Shown: one piece after another, positions 1 through 8,784 of the stretch
Numbering within the stretch: the first letter of the stretch is position 1
Layout of the letters: each line of letters opens with the position of its first letter
Source of the DNA: Acidobacteriota bacterium
GTDB taxonomy: Bacteria; Acidobacteriota; Polarisedimenticolia; Gp22-AA2
Length of the DNA: 64,000 nt
Direction of reading: 5' to 3'
Assembly (NCBI GenBank): GCA_003223135.1
Contig: QHXX01000019.1
Coordinates: forward strand, 1 to 64,000
Notes under the pieces: model-generated
The model's database searches: none
The model's input: the letters and a program-made list of their open reading frames with translations, nothing else
What the model was told of the DNA's origin: nothing
Position numbers and translations under genes: made by a program

Positions 1-999
1 CGCGTCGGTCGCCGCACCGCAGACCGCGCCTCCCGCGTTGCCCCGGAGCATGTTGTTGCGATAAGCGTTCTCGGTCCCGGGAGGGCCGAAGGAAATTCCA
101 CAGGCCGCGTTGTCTTTGACCTGGTTGCCCTCGATGAGGTTGCGTGAGCCGGAGACGCCGAGCCCGGCTCCCCCATTGCTCGCCAGCACGTTGTTCGCGA
201 TGCGATTCCCGCTCGATAGGACCGAAAGACCCGTGGAGCCGTTCGCGACGATGACATTGTCGACGATCGCGTTGTCATCGCAGTCAGCACATATGAAAAT
301 CCCCAGCGAGGAGCCGGTGATGACGGTATTGCCCTCGATCAGGTTCGCCCCGTGGGGAGTGTTCGGAGGGCCCGTCAGGATCACGCTGAATGTGTCGGCC
401 ATGGTCACGGAAGAGACCCGGGTCCCTCGGACCTCGCCACCAAGAAGGCCGCTGAGACGCAGGGCCAGGTTCCCCCGCGTTTCGATCGTGTTGTCGACGA
501 TGCGGCCGCCGAACGGCCCCGTCACGCCGAGGATGTCGATGCCGATCGGCTGAGTGGGGCCACCCGTCACGTGACAGGAGCGAACCTCCACGTCTTCGGC
601 CCCGTTGATGAAGATTCCGGTATTGCTCGGATTGTCCACCTGAAGGGCTTCCAGCCGAATCCGCGTGCGCGGCGACCCCGAGCCGTAGAGGACACCGTAG
701 GCGCCGCCCGAGAGCCGCCCGTTGCGAATCGAGACATCGGTCATGCCCGGGTCCACCTGGACGAGCGCTGACCCGGTCGAGGCGCTGGAGATGGTGTGGC
801 CGTTGAAATCCAGGACCACGCCACTTGCGTGCACGGTGATCACGTCTCCGCTGTTCACGGCGATGTCCCGCGTCAGCACGTAGTGGCCGGACCGGGTGAT
901 GATCGTCGGCGCGAAGATCGGGATGCGCCCCTCGTCGGCGACGAGTCTCGTGCTCGCCGCGGCCGCCCCCAGAAGTGCCATTGCGAAGAATTTCCTCAT
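1..999 (-). CDS. Secreted right-handed beta-helix protein (partial, C-terminus off window)
   Basis: This frame stays open from the ATG at 999 to the window edge, 333 codons, and is absent from the ORF track because it has no stop. The ATG follows a GGAGGGG ribosome binding site. The N-terminus MRKFFAMALLGAAAA looks like a signal peptide. From about residue 100 the protein is a ladder of short beta-helix turns, for example NLIEGNTVITGSSLG, NAIVDNVIVANGSTG and NRIANNVLASNGGAG, the pattern of the NosD/pectate-lyase-like 'right-handed parallel beta-helix' family (Beta_helix/NosD Pfam groups). Such proteins are exported and often bind or cleave polysaccharides. No catalytic residues can be assigned, so the substrate is unknown. 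The C-terminus and any anchor lie outside the window. Confidence 0.85.
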   Translation of the reverse strand, partial: MRKFFAMALLGAAAASTRLVADEGRIPIFAPTIITRSGHYVLTRDIAVNSGDVITVHASGVVLDFNGHTISSASTGSALVQVDPGMTDVSIRNGRLSGGAYGVLYGSGSPRTRIRLEALQVDNPSNTGIFINGAEDVEVRSCHVTGGPTQPIGIDILGVTGPFGGRIVDNTIETRGNLALRLSGLLGGEVRGTRVSSVTMADTFSVILTGPPNTPHGANLIEGNTVITGSSLGIFICADCDDNAIVDNVIVANGSTGLSVLSSGNRIANNVLASNGGAGLGVSGSRNLIEGNQVKDNAACGISFGPPGTENAYRNNMLRGNAGGAVCGAATDA

Positions 1000-1170
1000 G
1001 CTCCCCTCCGGTTCCATCCCCGCTTCAGGGGCAGGCCAGTGCGATCTGCTGCGGCAGGCAGGCCGCCGCTCCCGGCGGGCGCTCCGAGCCGTTGCTGGCC
1101 CGCCCGCAGGTTCCTTGATCATCGGTCCGAGTTCTCCCGGTTGAAGTTGCCCTCCCCGCGGCGCTGTCCT

Positions 1171-3460
1171 CTACGGAGGCGTCGGGCAGGGGGACGTGTT
1201 CGCAATCACGGTGCCCGACGAGTCACGGCCGAGCACGCTCTCGCCGCAGGCTCCTTCGCCGTCCACCAGGTAATAGAAGGCCGCGCCGAGAGCCGGCGCC
1301 GCCGGGTCGACGGCGATGGTCGCCCCGTTGCCGCCGCTGTCGGCGCTTTCGAAGCAGATCTGGTCGTAGACGGGACCCGGCGGCCGGCTGCCGAGGAGGC
1401 CGAACGGTATGCTCCCCCGATAGGTGTTCCAATGCGTTGCGTCGGGCGTCGGGGACCACTGGATGGTGGACGCGCTCGCGAACTGGATGGCGCCGACCTC
1501 GCCTGCCGGGACCGGGGCGTTGACGCAGCCGGCGGCGGGATCGCAGGAATCGATCGTGCTCCGCGGCCACCGCCATGTTCCACAGGCTGGCGCTCGAGGT
1601 CAGAACGGTGATCTGAATGTCTGTGACATTGACGTAGGCCCTGCTCGAGACGCACGGATCGGGCGAGGCGATGCCCGGGGCGCCGGTGCAGTTCGGAACC
1701 AGAGTTGCCGGTCCGCCGTTTTCGGTCCTGAAGATCTGAATCGACGCCGGTGTCTGCCCCGACACGATCGATTCATCCAGGGTGAAGACGATCACCAGCG
1801 GATTGGCCGCCGTCGTCGCGGCGTCGGATGTGATCTCCACCTGCTGGCCGAGGAGCTGGAAGCCGGTGGGTGCCGGGACCGTGATGGCCGTCTCGGCGAT
1901 CGTCACGCTTCCACCGCCCGCCGTGGCGGGGACTCCGACGGAGGTCTCGACGGCGTCGGTCGCGGTCGGGCCCGTCCCTCCTGTATCGGTCGTGACCGTG
2001 CCGCCCGCCGAAGACACGGTTGCCGAGGCGGAGTCGGGGGCCGGACTGCCGGCCTTCGGCGTGACGGCGTTGGATGGCAGCGAGGGCGGGCTCGAGCCGT
2101 ACGCCTTCCGGGTGACCACGGTCAGGGTGATCGTCTGGTCGTTGTACAGACCGGTGAGAGCAGCATCGGTCTCGCTCCCCGGCACTTTGAAGATGTACCC
2201 GTCGGGACACTCCGTGACGACGTACTCGAGGACCGGGTCCGCGTCCGCGGGCGGCGGCGTCCAGCTCGCGGCCGCCGTCTCGTCCCCCGCGGCCGCGACC
2301 ACGGCCGTGGGAGGCCGCGGCGGCGCGACGGTCACGTCGTACAGATCGACGGCCGCCGTCATGCCCGACGTGCTCGTGAAGCCGCCCGCGAGCAGCACCT
2401 TGCCGCCGGCCAGGAGGGCCGCCAAGGGGAAGACGCGGTCGACGCCCAGGCTGCCGGTCCAGGACCACGTCGAGCTGGCCGGGTCATAAAGCTCCGAGCT
2501 TGCGACGTAGAAGCAGTCGTTCCCGCCTGCCACGACAACGACCCGCCCGTCCCCCAGGCGGACCGCCGCGTGCGCCGCGCGCGGCGCGTTCATGTCGCCG
2601 GCCGACGACCATGTGTCCGTCGCCGGGTCGTACAGCTCGGTTTCCGCGAGGGGGGTGCCCGCCGCGCTATTTCCTCCCGTGACCAGGACCCGGCCATCGG
2701 CGAGGAGCGTCGCCGTGTGGAGAGACCGGTCCACCGTCATGTCCGCCGCCGCCGACCAGGAATTCGTTCCGGGCTCGTACAGCTCGGCCCCGGTGAGGCC
2801 TGACGCGGAGGCGGTGCTGCCGCCCCCGGTCACCAGCACCCTGCCGTCGGGCAGCAAGGTTGCCCTGTGCCAGTAACGATCGGTCGCCATGACTCCGGCC
2901 GAAGACCAGGCATTCGTCGAGGGATCGTAGATCTCAGCGCTCGCGAGCGATCCCAGGGCCAAGTTGCCCAAGCCTCCGGCGACCAGGACCGTGCCGTTCC
3001 CAAGGAGAGTCGCCGTGTGGTTGAACCGGCCCGTCGCCATGTTTTCGGCGGGGGACCAGACACCCGTGCCGGGGTTGTAAATTTCCGCGCTCTTGAGTCC
3101 CGCCGGGGCAGGAGTGTTGTACCCCCCGGCGACGAGAACCCTGCCGTCCGCGAGTAGAGTCGCCGTGTGGTCGCGGCGGCTCGTGGACATCGGGTTCACA
3201 GGGGACCATGACCCGCTTCCGGGATTGTAGATCTCGGCGCTGGCCATCCAGCCCGCCGATCCCGACCCTCCTGTGACCAGGATCAGGCCGCTGGACAAAG
3301 TCGTCATCGTGTGCCCGTCCCGGTCCGTGGTCATGCTGCTGGCGGGCGTCCAGGTCCCGGTCGTGGCCGCCATGAATCCGGGGCCCGCCGGGATCGACGC
3401 CAGCAGCAGCACGAGCGCTCTGGGGCACGTCACGAAGAGTGTCCTGCCGGGTGATTTCAT
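1171..3460 (-). CDS. Secreted kelch-repeat protein with FN3-like and C-terminal domains (frameshifted near 1560)
   Basis: The ATG at 3460 has a GGAGGGA ribosome binding site and overlaps the TGA of the upstream receiver gene (ATGA). A signal peptide is followed by seven kelch-like blades ending in motifs such as DGRVLVTGG and NGTVLVAGG, so a beta-propeller is expected. An FN3-like segment (PPRPPTAVVAAAGDE) and a beta-rich region follow. The ORF-track frame degenerates into arginine-rich sequence after LWNMAVAAEH. The coherent sequence resumes in another frame (STIDSCDPAAGCVNAPVP, then ATHWNTYRGS) and stops at 1171. The span is 2,290 nt, three times 763 plus one, so a single +1 shift (or 2-nt loss) near 1560 explains it. 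It is either a sequencing error or a recent pseudogene. The role is unknown; exported propellers usually bind ligands. Confidence 0.8.
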
Positions 3461-3873
3461 GGAGTCCCTCCCTCGCTTCCGGGCTTGGCGCGACCCACCG
3501 GGATACCGAAGGCCCGAATATGCGAGACGATTTCCTCGATGGGTGTCGATTTGCTCCAGCAATCCGCCGCGCCGAGGCGCTTCGCGACCTGCTCGATCTC
3601 CGGCGTCCCGAAGGCGGTGAACAGGACGACCCGGGTGTCCGGGAATCTGTCCTTGACCCGCCAGATGACCTCCCATCCTTCGAAGCAGAAGGGCCCGTTC
3701 ATACGCAGGTCGGTCATCACAAGGTCGAAGCGAGTGTCCCGGAGAAACCCCTCCGCCTCCTGCAGGCTCGCGGCGGTTTTCACATCCACCTCCTTCGATT
3801 CCAGGACGGAGGTCAGGCCCGCGCGCACAGCAGCGTCGTCGTCCACGATGAGCACGGACCGCCGGGTCCCCAT
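3457..3873 (-). CDS. Stand-alone response regulator receiver (REC) protein
   Basis: A single REC domain of about 138 residues. It shows the acidic pocket VLIVDDDAAV near residue 10, the phospho-acceptor Asp55 in LVMTDLRMNG, and the conserved Thr in LFTAFG. There is no output domain, as in CheY-type proteins that act by protein contact. Its stop overlaps the start of the kelch gene by ATGA, so the two are probably co-translated. I chose the ATG at 3873 over the TTG at 3891 used by the ORF track; neither has a strong ribosome binding site. No cognate kinase is adjacent, though two kinases lie elsewhere in the window. Confidence 0.8.
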   Translation of the reverse strand: MGTRRSVLIVDDDAAVRAGLTSVLESKEVDVKTAASLQEAEGFLRDTRFDLVMTDLRMNGPFCFEGWEVIWRVKDRFPDTRVVLFTAFGTPEIEQVAKRLGAADCWSKSTPIEEIVSHIRAFGIPVGRAKPGSEGGTP

Positions 3874-4058
3874 GCCCGGAACGGAAGGCAAGATGCGTGC
3901 CTGATTCGAGCCGCCCCGAGGGTCAGGCCGTTAAGCCGAAGTCTTCGCGGGGATTGCGGAGCAGAAGGTGCGGACGGCGGGGTCGCGGACGTGTCCCAGG
4001 ACGGCACACTGCGACTGTTCCGGGCTGGAACATGTCGCAGGGCGTGATGGGGGCGGGT

Positions 4059-6041
4059 TCAGTCGCTCATCAGGAAGATGATTGGCCGGACATCCTCTTC
4101 GGGTGTCCAGCGCCAGTAGCGCAGGAGGATCTTGTAGACCATGAGGCCGACCTCCCCCTCGCCCCACAGGAGGTAGCGCAGCGCCTGCGCCATCTGGTTC
4201 TCGCCCGTCAGGCTGAGGAACAGGCGGATCGGATCGATCAGCTCGCTGATGTAGGCGATGGTGTTGGCCACGGACACCGCGCCGTGCAGGTTGATCACGT
4301 AGTCCACGCCGGTGCGGCGCACCTGCACCCGCAGATCGGCCATGAATTCACTGCGATCGTCGATCAAATGGACGTGCAGGAAGCCGAGCGGGCCGCTGAT
4401 GGCGTAGTGCCGTCGCAGGTCGGCCGCCTTGTGCTCATAGGCCGCCGGCTCGCTCGATCGCAGGGGGACCAGGTTGACCTTCTTGCCGAGGATCGATTTC
4501 CACAGCTCGACCGACTCGTCATCCTCGAACTTGATCTCCGAGGCGCGCAGCTCGGTGGAGCGGATGTACCGGCTGATCGCCCCGAACATCATGATGCCGA
4601 AGATGAACACGCTGGCGATGATGACCCCGTCCGGCCGGGAGATGACGTTGTCCACGAACGTGAAGGTGAAAACACCGGTGACGATCCAGAAGAACAGGCA
4701 GAGCCCGAGCGTCTTGAGCCGCACGGGGACCGGCCCGCCCGCGCGGAACTCCTTCCACAGGGCCAGCGCGACGGCGATGGCGGCCGACAGGATGAGGGCC
4801 AGAACACCGGTGGCGTAGGCGCCGGCCTGCGCCTCGACTTCGGCCCTGAACACCAGGGTGACCACGATGCACACGGCGAGCAGGAGCAGCACCAGCGGCC
4901 GCCGATACTCGGTCCACTGCGGGGCCATGCCGAAGCGCGGCAGGTAGCGCGGGATCAGATTGAGGAGCCCCGCCATCGCCGACGCCCCCGCGAACCAGAG
5001 GATGGCGATGGTCCACAGATCGTAGAGGGTCCCGAAGGCGTTCCCCAGTAGCCCGTGCGCGAGGTAGGCGATGGCGCGGCCGGCCGCCTTGCCGCCGGTG
5101 CCGTACGCCTCGGGCGGGATCAGGAGTGTTGTGACGTAGCTCGACAGGAGGAGCATGAAGCTCATGACCAGTGCCGCCGACAGCAGGAGCTTCCGCGTGG
5201 CGCGGATGCGGCCGATCGGAACCGCCGAGGCCTCGTCCCCGGGCTCTCCCTCGACGAACGGCATGACCGACACCCCGGTCTCGAAGCCGGAGAGGCCCAG
5301 CGCCAGCTTGGGAAAGATGATCGCCGACGCGAGGAGGAGGGCCGTCCAGTCGCCGCGCGCGTGCAGGCCGGCGCGCCAGGTCTGGACGAGATCGGGGTGC
5401 AGGACGATTTCGATCAGACCGCGCACGAGGACGATGAAGTTCAGGGCGATGTACGGGATCGCCACGAGGATCGCGACGCGGATCGCCTCGCGAAACCCCT
5501 TGATGAAGACCAACCCCAGAAGCGCCAGCAGGCCGAGCGTCAGCGCCAGCCGGTGGCTCCCCAGATACGGGTGCAGGATCGGATTCTCGACGGCGTGCTG
5601 CGCCGCATCGGCCGCCGACAGGGTCATGGTGATGACGAAGTCGGTGGCCGCGAACCCCAAGAGGGCCAGGACGAACATCTTCCCCGTCCACTCGGGCAGA
5701 AGCGCCTCGAGCATGGCGATCGAGCCCTGGCCGGCGTACGAGCGGCCGGCCACCTGGGCGTAGACCGGCACAGCACCCAGCAGCGTCACCAGGACCAGGA
5801 TGCCCGTGGCCAGCGGCGAGAGGGCGCCCGCCGCGAGGAGCGAGATTCCCGGCTGATATCCCAGCGTGGAAAAATAGTCGACGCCGGTCAGCCAGAGGAC
5901 CTTGTACCAGGGGTGCGGCCCCTCGCCGGCGCGCTGCGGCTCGGTCAGGCGCTCGCCTGCGGTCAGCCATCGGCCGATCGCCGTTCGCGGCGCCGTTGTC
6001 CGCGGCACAGGGAGATGCGGGATGGTGTAATCGACGGACAT
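4059..6041 (-). CDS. APC-superfamily amino acid/cation permease
   Basis: A 660-residue membrane protein with about twelve hydrophobic helices between residues 50 and 500, followed by a soluble tail of about 150 residues. The start of the membrane domain, [21 protein letters not shown], carries the helix-1 unwound GxG-type region typical of APC permeases. The segment [20 protein letters not shown] matches the conserved helix-6 'GFE' region. The soluble tail ([18 protein letters not shown] onward) is usual for a subgroup annotated as large APC permeases and has no assigned role. Substrate cannot be read from sequence. The gene stands alone on the minus strand, diverging from the DUF4388 gene, and a TAGAAT -10-like box lies at 6085-6090 on its strand. 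The ribosome binding site is poor. Confidence 0.85.
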   Translation of the reverse strand: MSVDYTIPHLPVPRTTAPRTAIGRWLTAGERLTEPQRAGEGPHPWYKVLWLTGVDYFSTLGYQPGISLLAAGALSPLATGILVLVTLLGAVPVYAQVAGRSYAGQGSIAMLEALLPEWTGKMFVLALLGFAATDFVITMTLSAADAAQHAVENPILHPYLGSHRLALTLGLLALLGLVFIKGFREAIRVAILVAIPYIALNFIVLVRGLIEIVLHPDLVQTWRAGLHARGDWTALLLASAIIFPKLALGLSGFETGVSVMPFVEGEPGDEASAVPIGRIRATRKLLLSAALVMSFMLLLSSYVTTLLIPPEAYGTGGKAAGRAIAYLAHGLLGNAFGTLYDLWTIAILWFAGASAMAGLLNLIPRYLPRFGMAPQWTEYRRPLVLLLLAVCIVVTLVFRAEVEAQAGAYATGVLALILSAAIAVALALWKEFRAGGPVPVRLKTLGLCLFFWIVTGVFTFTFVDNVISRPDGVIIASVFIFGIMMFGAISRYIRSTELRASEIKFEDDESVELWKSILGKKVNLVPLRSSEPAAYEHKAADLRRHYAISGPLGFLHVHLIDDRSEFMADLRVQVRRTGVDYVINLHGAVSVANTIAYISELIDPIRLFLSLTGENQMAQALRYLLWGEGEVGLMVYKILLRYWRWTPEEDVRPIIFLMSD

Positions 6042-6182
6042 CCTTTTGCCCCGAGCGGGGGAGGCGCCGCCCGCGGGTCGCGAGATTCTACGACGTCCCG
6101 GGGCCGCGCGGGGACGCCTGTGCTAGGATGCCCTGGAAGGCGCGGCCACGCGCGCCGCTCCGTTCACGGCACACCAAAATCC

Positions 6183-7289
6183 ATGGGCGCTCCAGTCCTC
6201 TCGGGTGATCTGCGGGCCATTCCGCTGCCCGACATCCTTCTGCTTCTCAACACGAACAACAAGACCGGCCATCTGCGGTGCCTGGGCGCAGGCGCCACCA
6301 AGACCGTCGAATGGGAGAAGGGGGACATCGTCTTCGCGCGCTCCACCATGCCGGGCGATCGCCTCGGCGCCTTCCTGCTGGCCCAGAAGAAGATCACCGC
6401 GGCGCAATTGCAGGCGGCGTCGCCCCTGGTCAACCGGCAGGATCGCCTCGGCAAGGTGCTGATCAAGATCGGCGCGCTGACGCCGTCGGAGCTCTGGAGC
6501 GCCGTGCGGATACAGGTCACCGAGATCGTCTATTCCCTGTTCCACTGGAAGAATGGGCTGTACGAGTTCCGCGACGGCCCTCCCCCCGGGGAGAAGATCG
6601 TTCTCGACATCAGCCTGATGAACCTGATCATGGAGGGAACAAGGCGTCTGGACGAGTGGTCGCGCGTGAAGGAGAAGATCAAGAACGACCGAGTGGTCCT
6701 CGCGCCGGTCAGGTCGGCCGAGGAGCTGGCGCGCCAGGTCAGCCTCTCGGACTTCGAGAGGGTCGCCCTCGGCCTGGTGGACGGGCGGCGCACGGTGCGC
6801 GAGATCGTCTCCCTCTCCGGCCGCGACGAGTTCGAGACCTGGCACGCGCTGCACGCGCTCCTGTCGGCGAACGTCATCCGCATCCAGCTCCTGGTGCTCG
6901 ACCCGGCCGATGCGGAGGCCGGCGCGCCCGCCGCCGTCGCGACCGAGGACGACGAAGATCTGGAGAGGGCGATCGACCACTACGGCGGCGCGGTGTCGCT
7001 GCTCCTGTCCCGCGCCTCGGCGGCCGGCCCGGGCGAGGCGGCCCGCCTGCGCCGCCGCTTGCGCGACGCGAGGTTCGAGAAGGTCGAGCTTCTCAAGGAA
7101 ATGGCGATCGAGCCGGACGGACGGATCGACCGGCGCGTGCTCATGGCCAACGTCGCCGACTACCCGCCCGGCGAGCGCGCCCTCCTCCTGCAGGGCGCGC
7201 TCGAGCGCCTGCTCCGCCTCCTGATGGACGAGCTGAAAGGAAAGGTCTCGATGGACGGCGTGGCGGCGGCGCTCGAGCCGGAGGTCTAA
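6183..7289 (+). CDS. DUF4388 (PatA N-terminal-like) protein
   Basis: I start it at the ATG at 6183 (368 residues); the ORF-track line running from 5055 only reads backwards through the permease. Residues 1-100 (SGDLRAIPLPDILLLLNTNN, then KTGHLRC and DRLGAFLLAQKKIT) are a clear DUF4388 domain, found at the N-terminus of cyanobacterial PatA and in many delta-proteobacterial and acidobacterial regulators. A second conserved stretch, GLVDGRRTVREIVSLSGRDE (about residues 195-215), is the winged-helix-like segment common in the same proteins. The C-terminal third is helical and Arg/Glu-rich. The family is linked to surface-motility and gliding signalling in other bacteria; here the role is inferred only. 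An extended -10-like TGCTAGGAT lies at 6121-6129, and there is no Shine-Dalgarno. Confidence 0.75.
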   Translation: MGAPVLSGDLRAIPLPDILLLLNTNNKTGHLRCLGAGATKTVEWEKGDIVFARSTMPGDRLGAFLLAQKKITAAQLQAASPLVNRQDRLGKVLIKIGALTPSELWSAVRIQVTEIVYSLFHWKNGLYEFRDGPPPGEKIVLDISLMNLIMEGTRRLDEWSRVKEKIKNDRVVLAPVRSAEELARQVSLSDFERVALGLVDGRRTVREIVSLSGRDEFETWHALHALLSANVIRIQLLVLDPADAEAGAPAAVATEDDEDLERAIDHYGGAVSLLLSRASAAGPGEAARLRRRLRDARFEKVELLKEMAIEPDGRIDRRVLMANVADYPPGERALLLQGALERLLRLLMDELKGKVSMDGVAAALEPEV

Positions 7290-7412
7290 GCCGAGGAGGA
7301 CCACCTGACTCAGGGAGAAGATCCGGGGGCCGGGCGAATCGCGGCAGCACCGCAGTGGCAGTCTGTCCGGGCGGCCCTGCCACTCCTGGTCGCGGGCGCG
7401 GTCCTGGTAGAG

Positions 7413-8702
7413 GTGTTCGTTCTTCACGCCGTCTTCCTCGGACAGCATCGATTTGTCATCAACTATTCGGACGACGAACCCTTGTCCAGGCTGCACCTCT
7501 TCGCCGGGCTCTTCACGTTCGGCCTCGTGCCCCTGTGGCTCGCCGCGAGAGCGGCGGCACGCATCCCCCCGGTGACGTCGCTGTCGATCATCCTGGTCGT
7601 CTTCGGCGCGGTCTCCCTGGCGGCGATCCTCACGAGCCCCACGAGGTCCCAGGACCTGAACCTGAACCTTCTGCTCGCCAAGGGTTTCACCGCGTACGGA
7701 ATGAATCCGTATCAGACCGCTCCGCTCATGCTGCAGAAAGATCCGTGGTCGCCTCCCTCTCTGTCCTGGAGCGGCCAGCCGATGACGCACGGACCGGTCT
7801 GGGTGCTTCTGCTCGCCTCGATCACGGCCTGTACCTACTCTCTCAGGATGGCCTTCGTCCTGGTGAAACTGACGGCGCTCGTCGCCCTGGCTGCCGGGGG
7901 AATTTTTCTCTGGAAGATCATGGCGCTTCAGGGCCGCGCGGTCGGAGACAGAACAGGTGTCCTGGCGATCCTGGCCTGGAACCCGTTCGTGCTGCAGACT
8001 GCGCTGGTCGACGCGCACAACGATGTTCTGATCCTTGTGGCGATTCTCGCGAGCTATCTGTGCTTTCTGACCAGGAGGTATCGCCTGAGCATCATGGCGC
8101 TGATGCTCGGGGGTTTTGTTAAGTTTGCCCTGTGGCCGCTGATGCTCGTGCCCGTGGCCTATCTCGTGAAGGAACGCGGGATGCATCGCGGCGCCGTCTG
8201 CGCGGCCGTTTTGCTCCTTTCGGGCGCGGTGCTCGCGTCGGCCCTGTACGCGCCGTTCGGGCTCTCGGCCAAGAACTTCGCGGGCCTCACCGAAGAGGTT
8301 ATGGAACGGGGCTGGACGTCCTTTTACTGGCCCGGCACGGCTCTTCTTGGCTCACTGCCCTGGATGGGCATCGTCCAGATCCGCGTGGCCGGACTCCTTA
8401 TGGGCCTTCTCGTCCTGGGCATGTGCATCCGGTGGGACCGACCGCTTCTCGGCTACACGTTGCCGTACGCGGTGATGCTCTTCTTCGGTTCCCCCTCCTT
8501 TCATCCATGGTACGGGCTGTGGGTCGCCCCTCTCGCGTCGCTTCTGATCGCCCCCGCCGCGCTGCTGATCCTGAGCGTCCCTTTGATCGTGGACGAGCTC
8601 GCGCCCCGCTGGGCGTTGTGGATCGTAACGTTCGGGTTGCTGGCCATCTTCGGCGTGACTCGCCTGGTTCGATCGCGCCGCCCCGCATCGGCCGGTGGAT
8701 GA
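7413..8702 (+). CDS. GT-C type polyprenyl-phosphate-dependent glycosyltransferase-like membrane protein
   Basis: A polytopic protein with ten or more hydrophobic helices. The lumenal motif WNPFVLQTALVDAHNDVLIL strongly resembles the 'NP..L.E...NAHND' motif of the MptA/MptB and GT87-type mannosyltransferases, which use polyprenyl-phosphate sugars on the outer face of the inner membrane. The start is uncertain. GTG 7413, used here, would cut into the first helix. The same frame is open upstream through ALPLLVAGAVLVEVFV to a CTG at 7305 that sits 5 nt after GAGGAGGA, so the native start may be that CTG. Transfer of a hexose to an envelope glycan is the likely reaction; donor and acceptor are not evident. 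Confidence 0.65.
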   Translation: MFVLHAVFLGQHRFVINYSDDEPLSRLHLFAGLFTFGLVPLWLAARAAARIPPVTSLSIILVVFGAVSLAAILTSPTRSQDLNLNLLLAKGFTAYGMNPYQTAPLMLQKDPWSPPSLSWSGQPMTHGPVWVLLLASITACTYSLRMAFVLVKLTALVALAAGGIFLWKIMALQGRAVGDRTGVLAILAWNPFVLQTALVDAHNDVLILVAILASYLCFLTRRYRLSIMALMLGGFVKFALWPLMLVPVAYLVKERGMHRGAVCAAVLLLSGAVLASALYAPFGLSAKNFAGLTEEVMERGWTSFYWPGTALLGSLPWMGIVQIRVAGLLMGLLVLGMCIRWDRPLLGYTLPYAVMLFFGSPSFHPWYGLWVAPLASLLIAPAALLILSVPLIVDELAPRWALWIVTFGLLAIFGVTRLVRSRRPASAGG

Positions 8703-8784
8703 CGCAGGCGGCACCCCCGCGCCCGGCCACTAGTCGTTCGCGCCGGGGTCGGGTAAGATGCCGATCTTCCTGATGGAGGAAGGG

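Noticed and set aside
5055-6182. Upstream extension of the DUF4388 ORF
   Set aside because: It runs antisense to the APC permease and its residues are charged nonsense.
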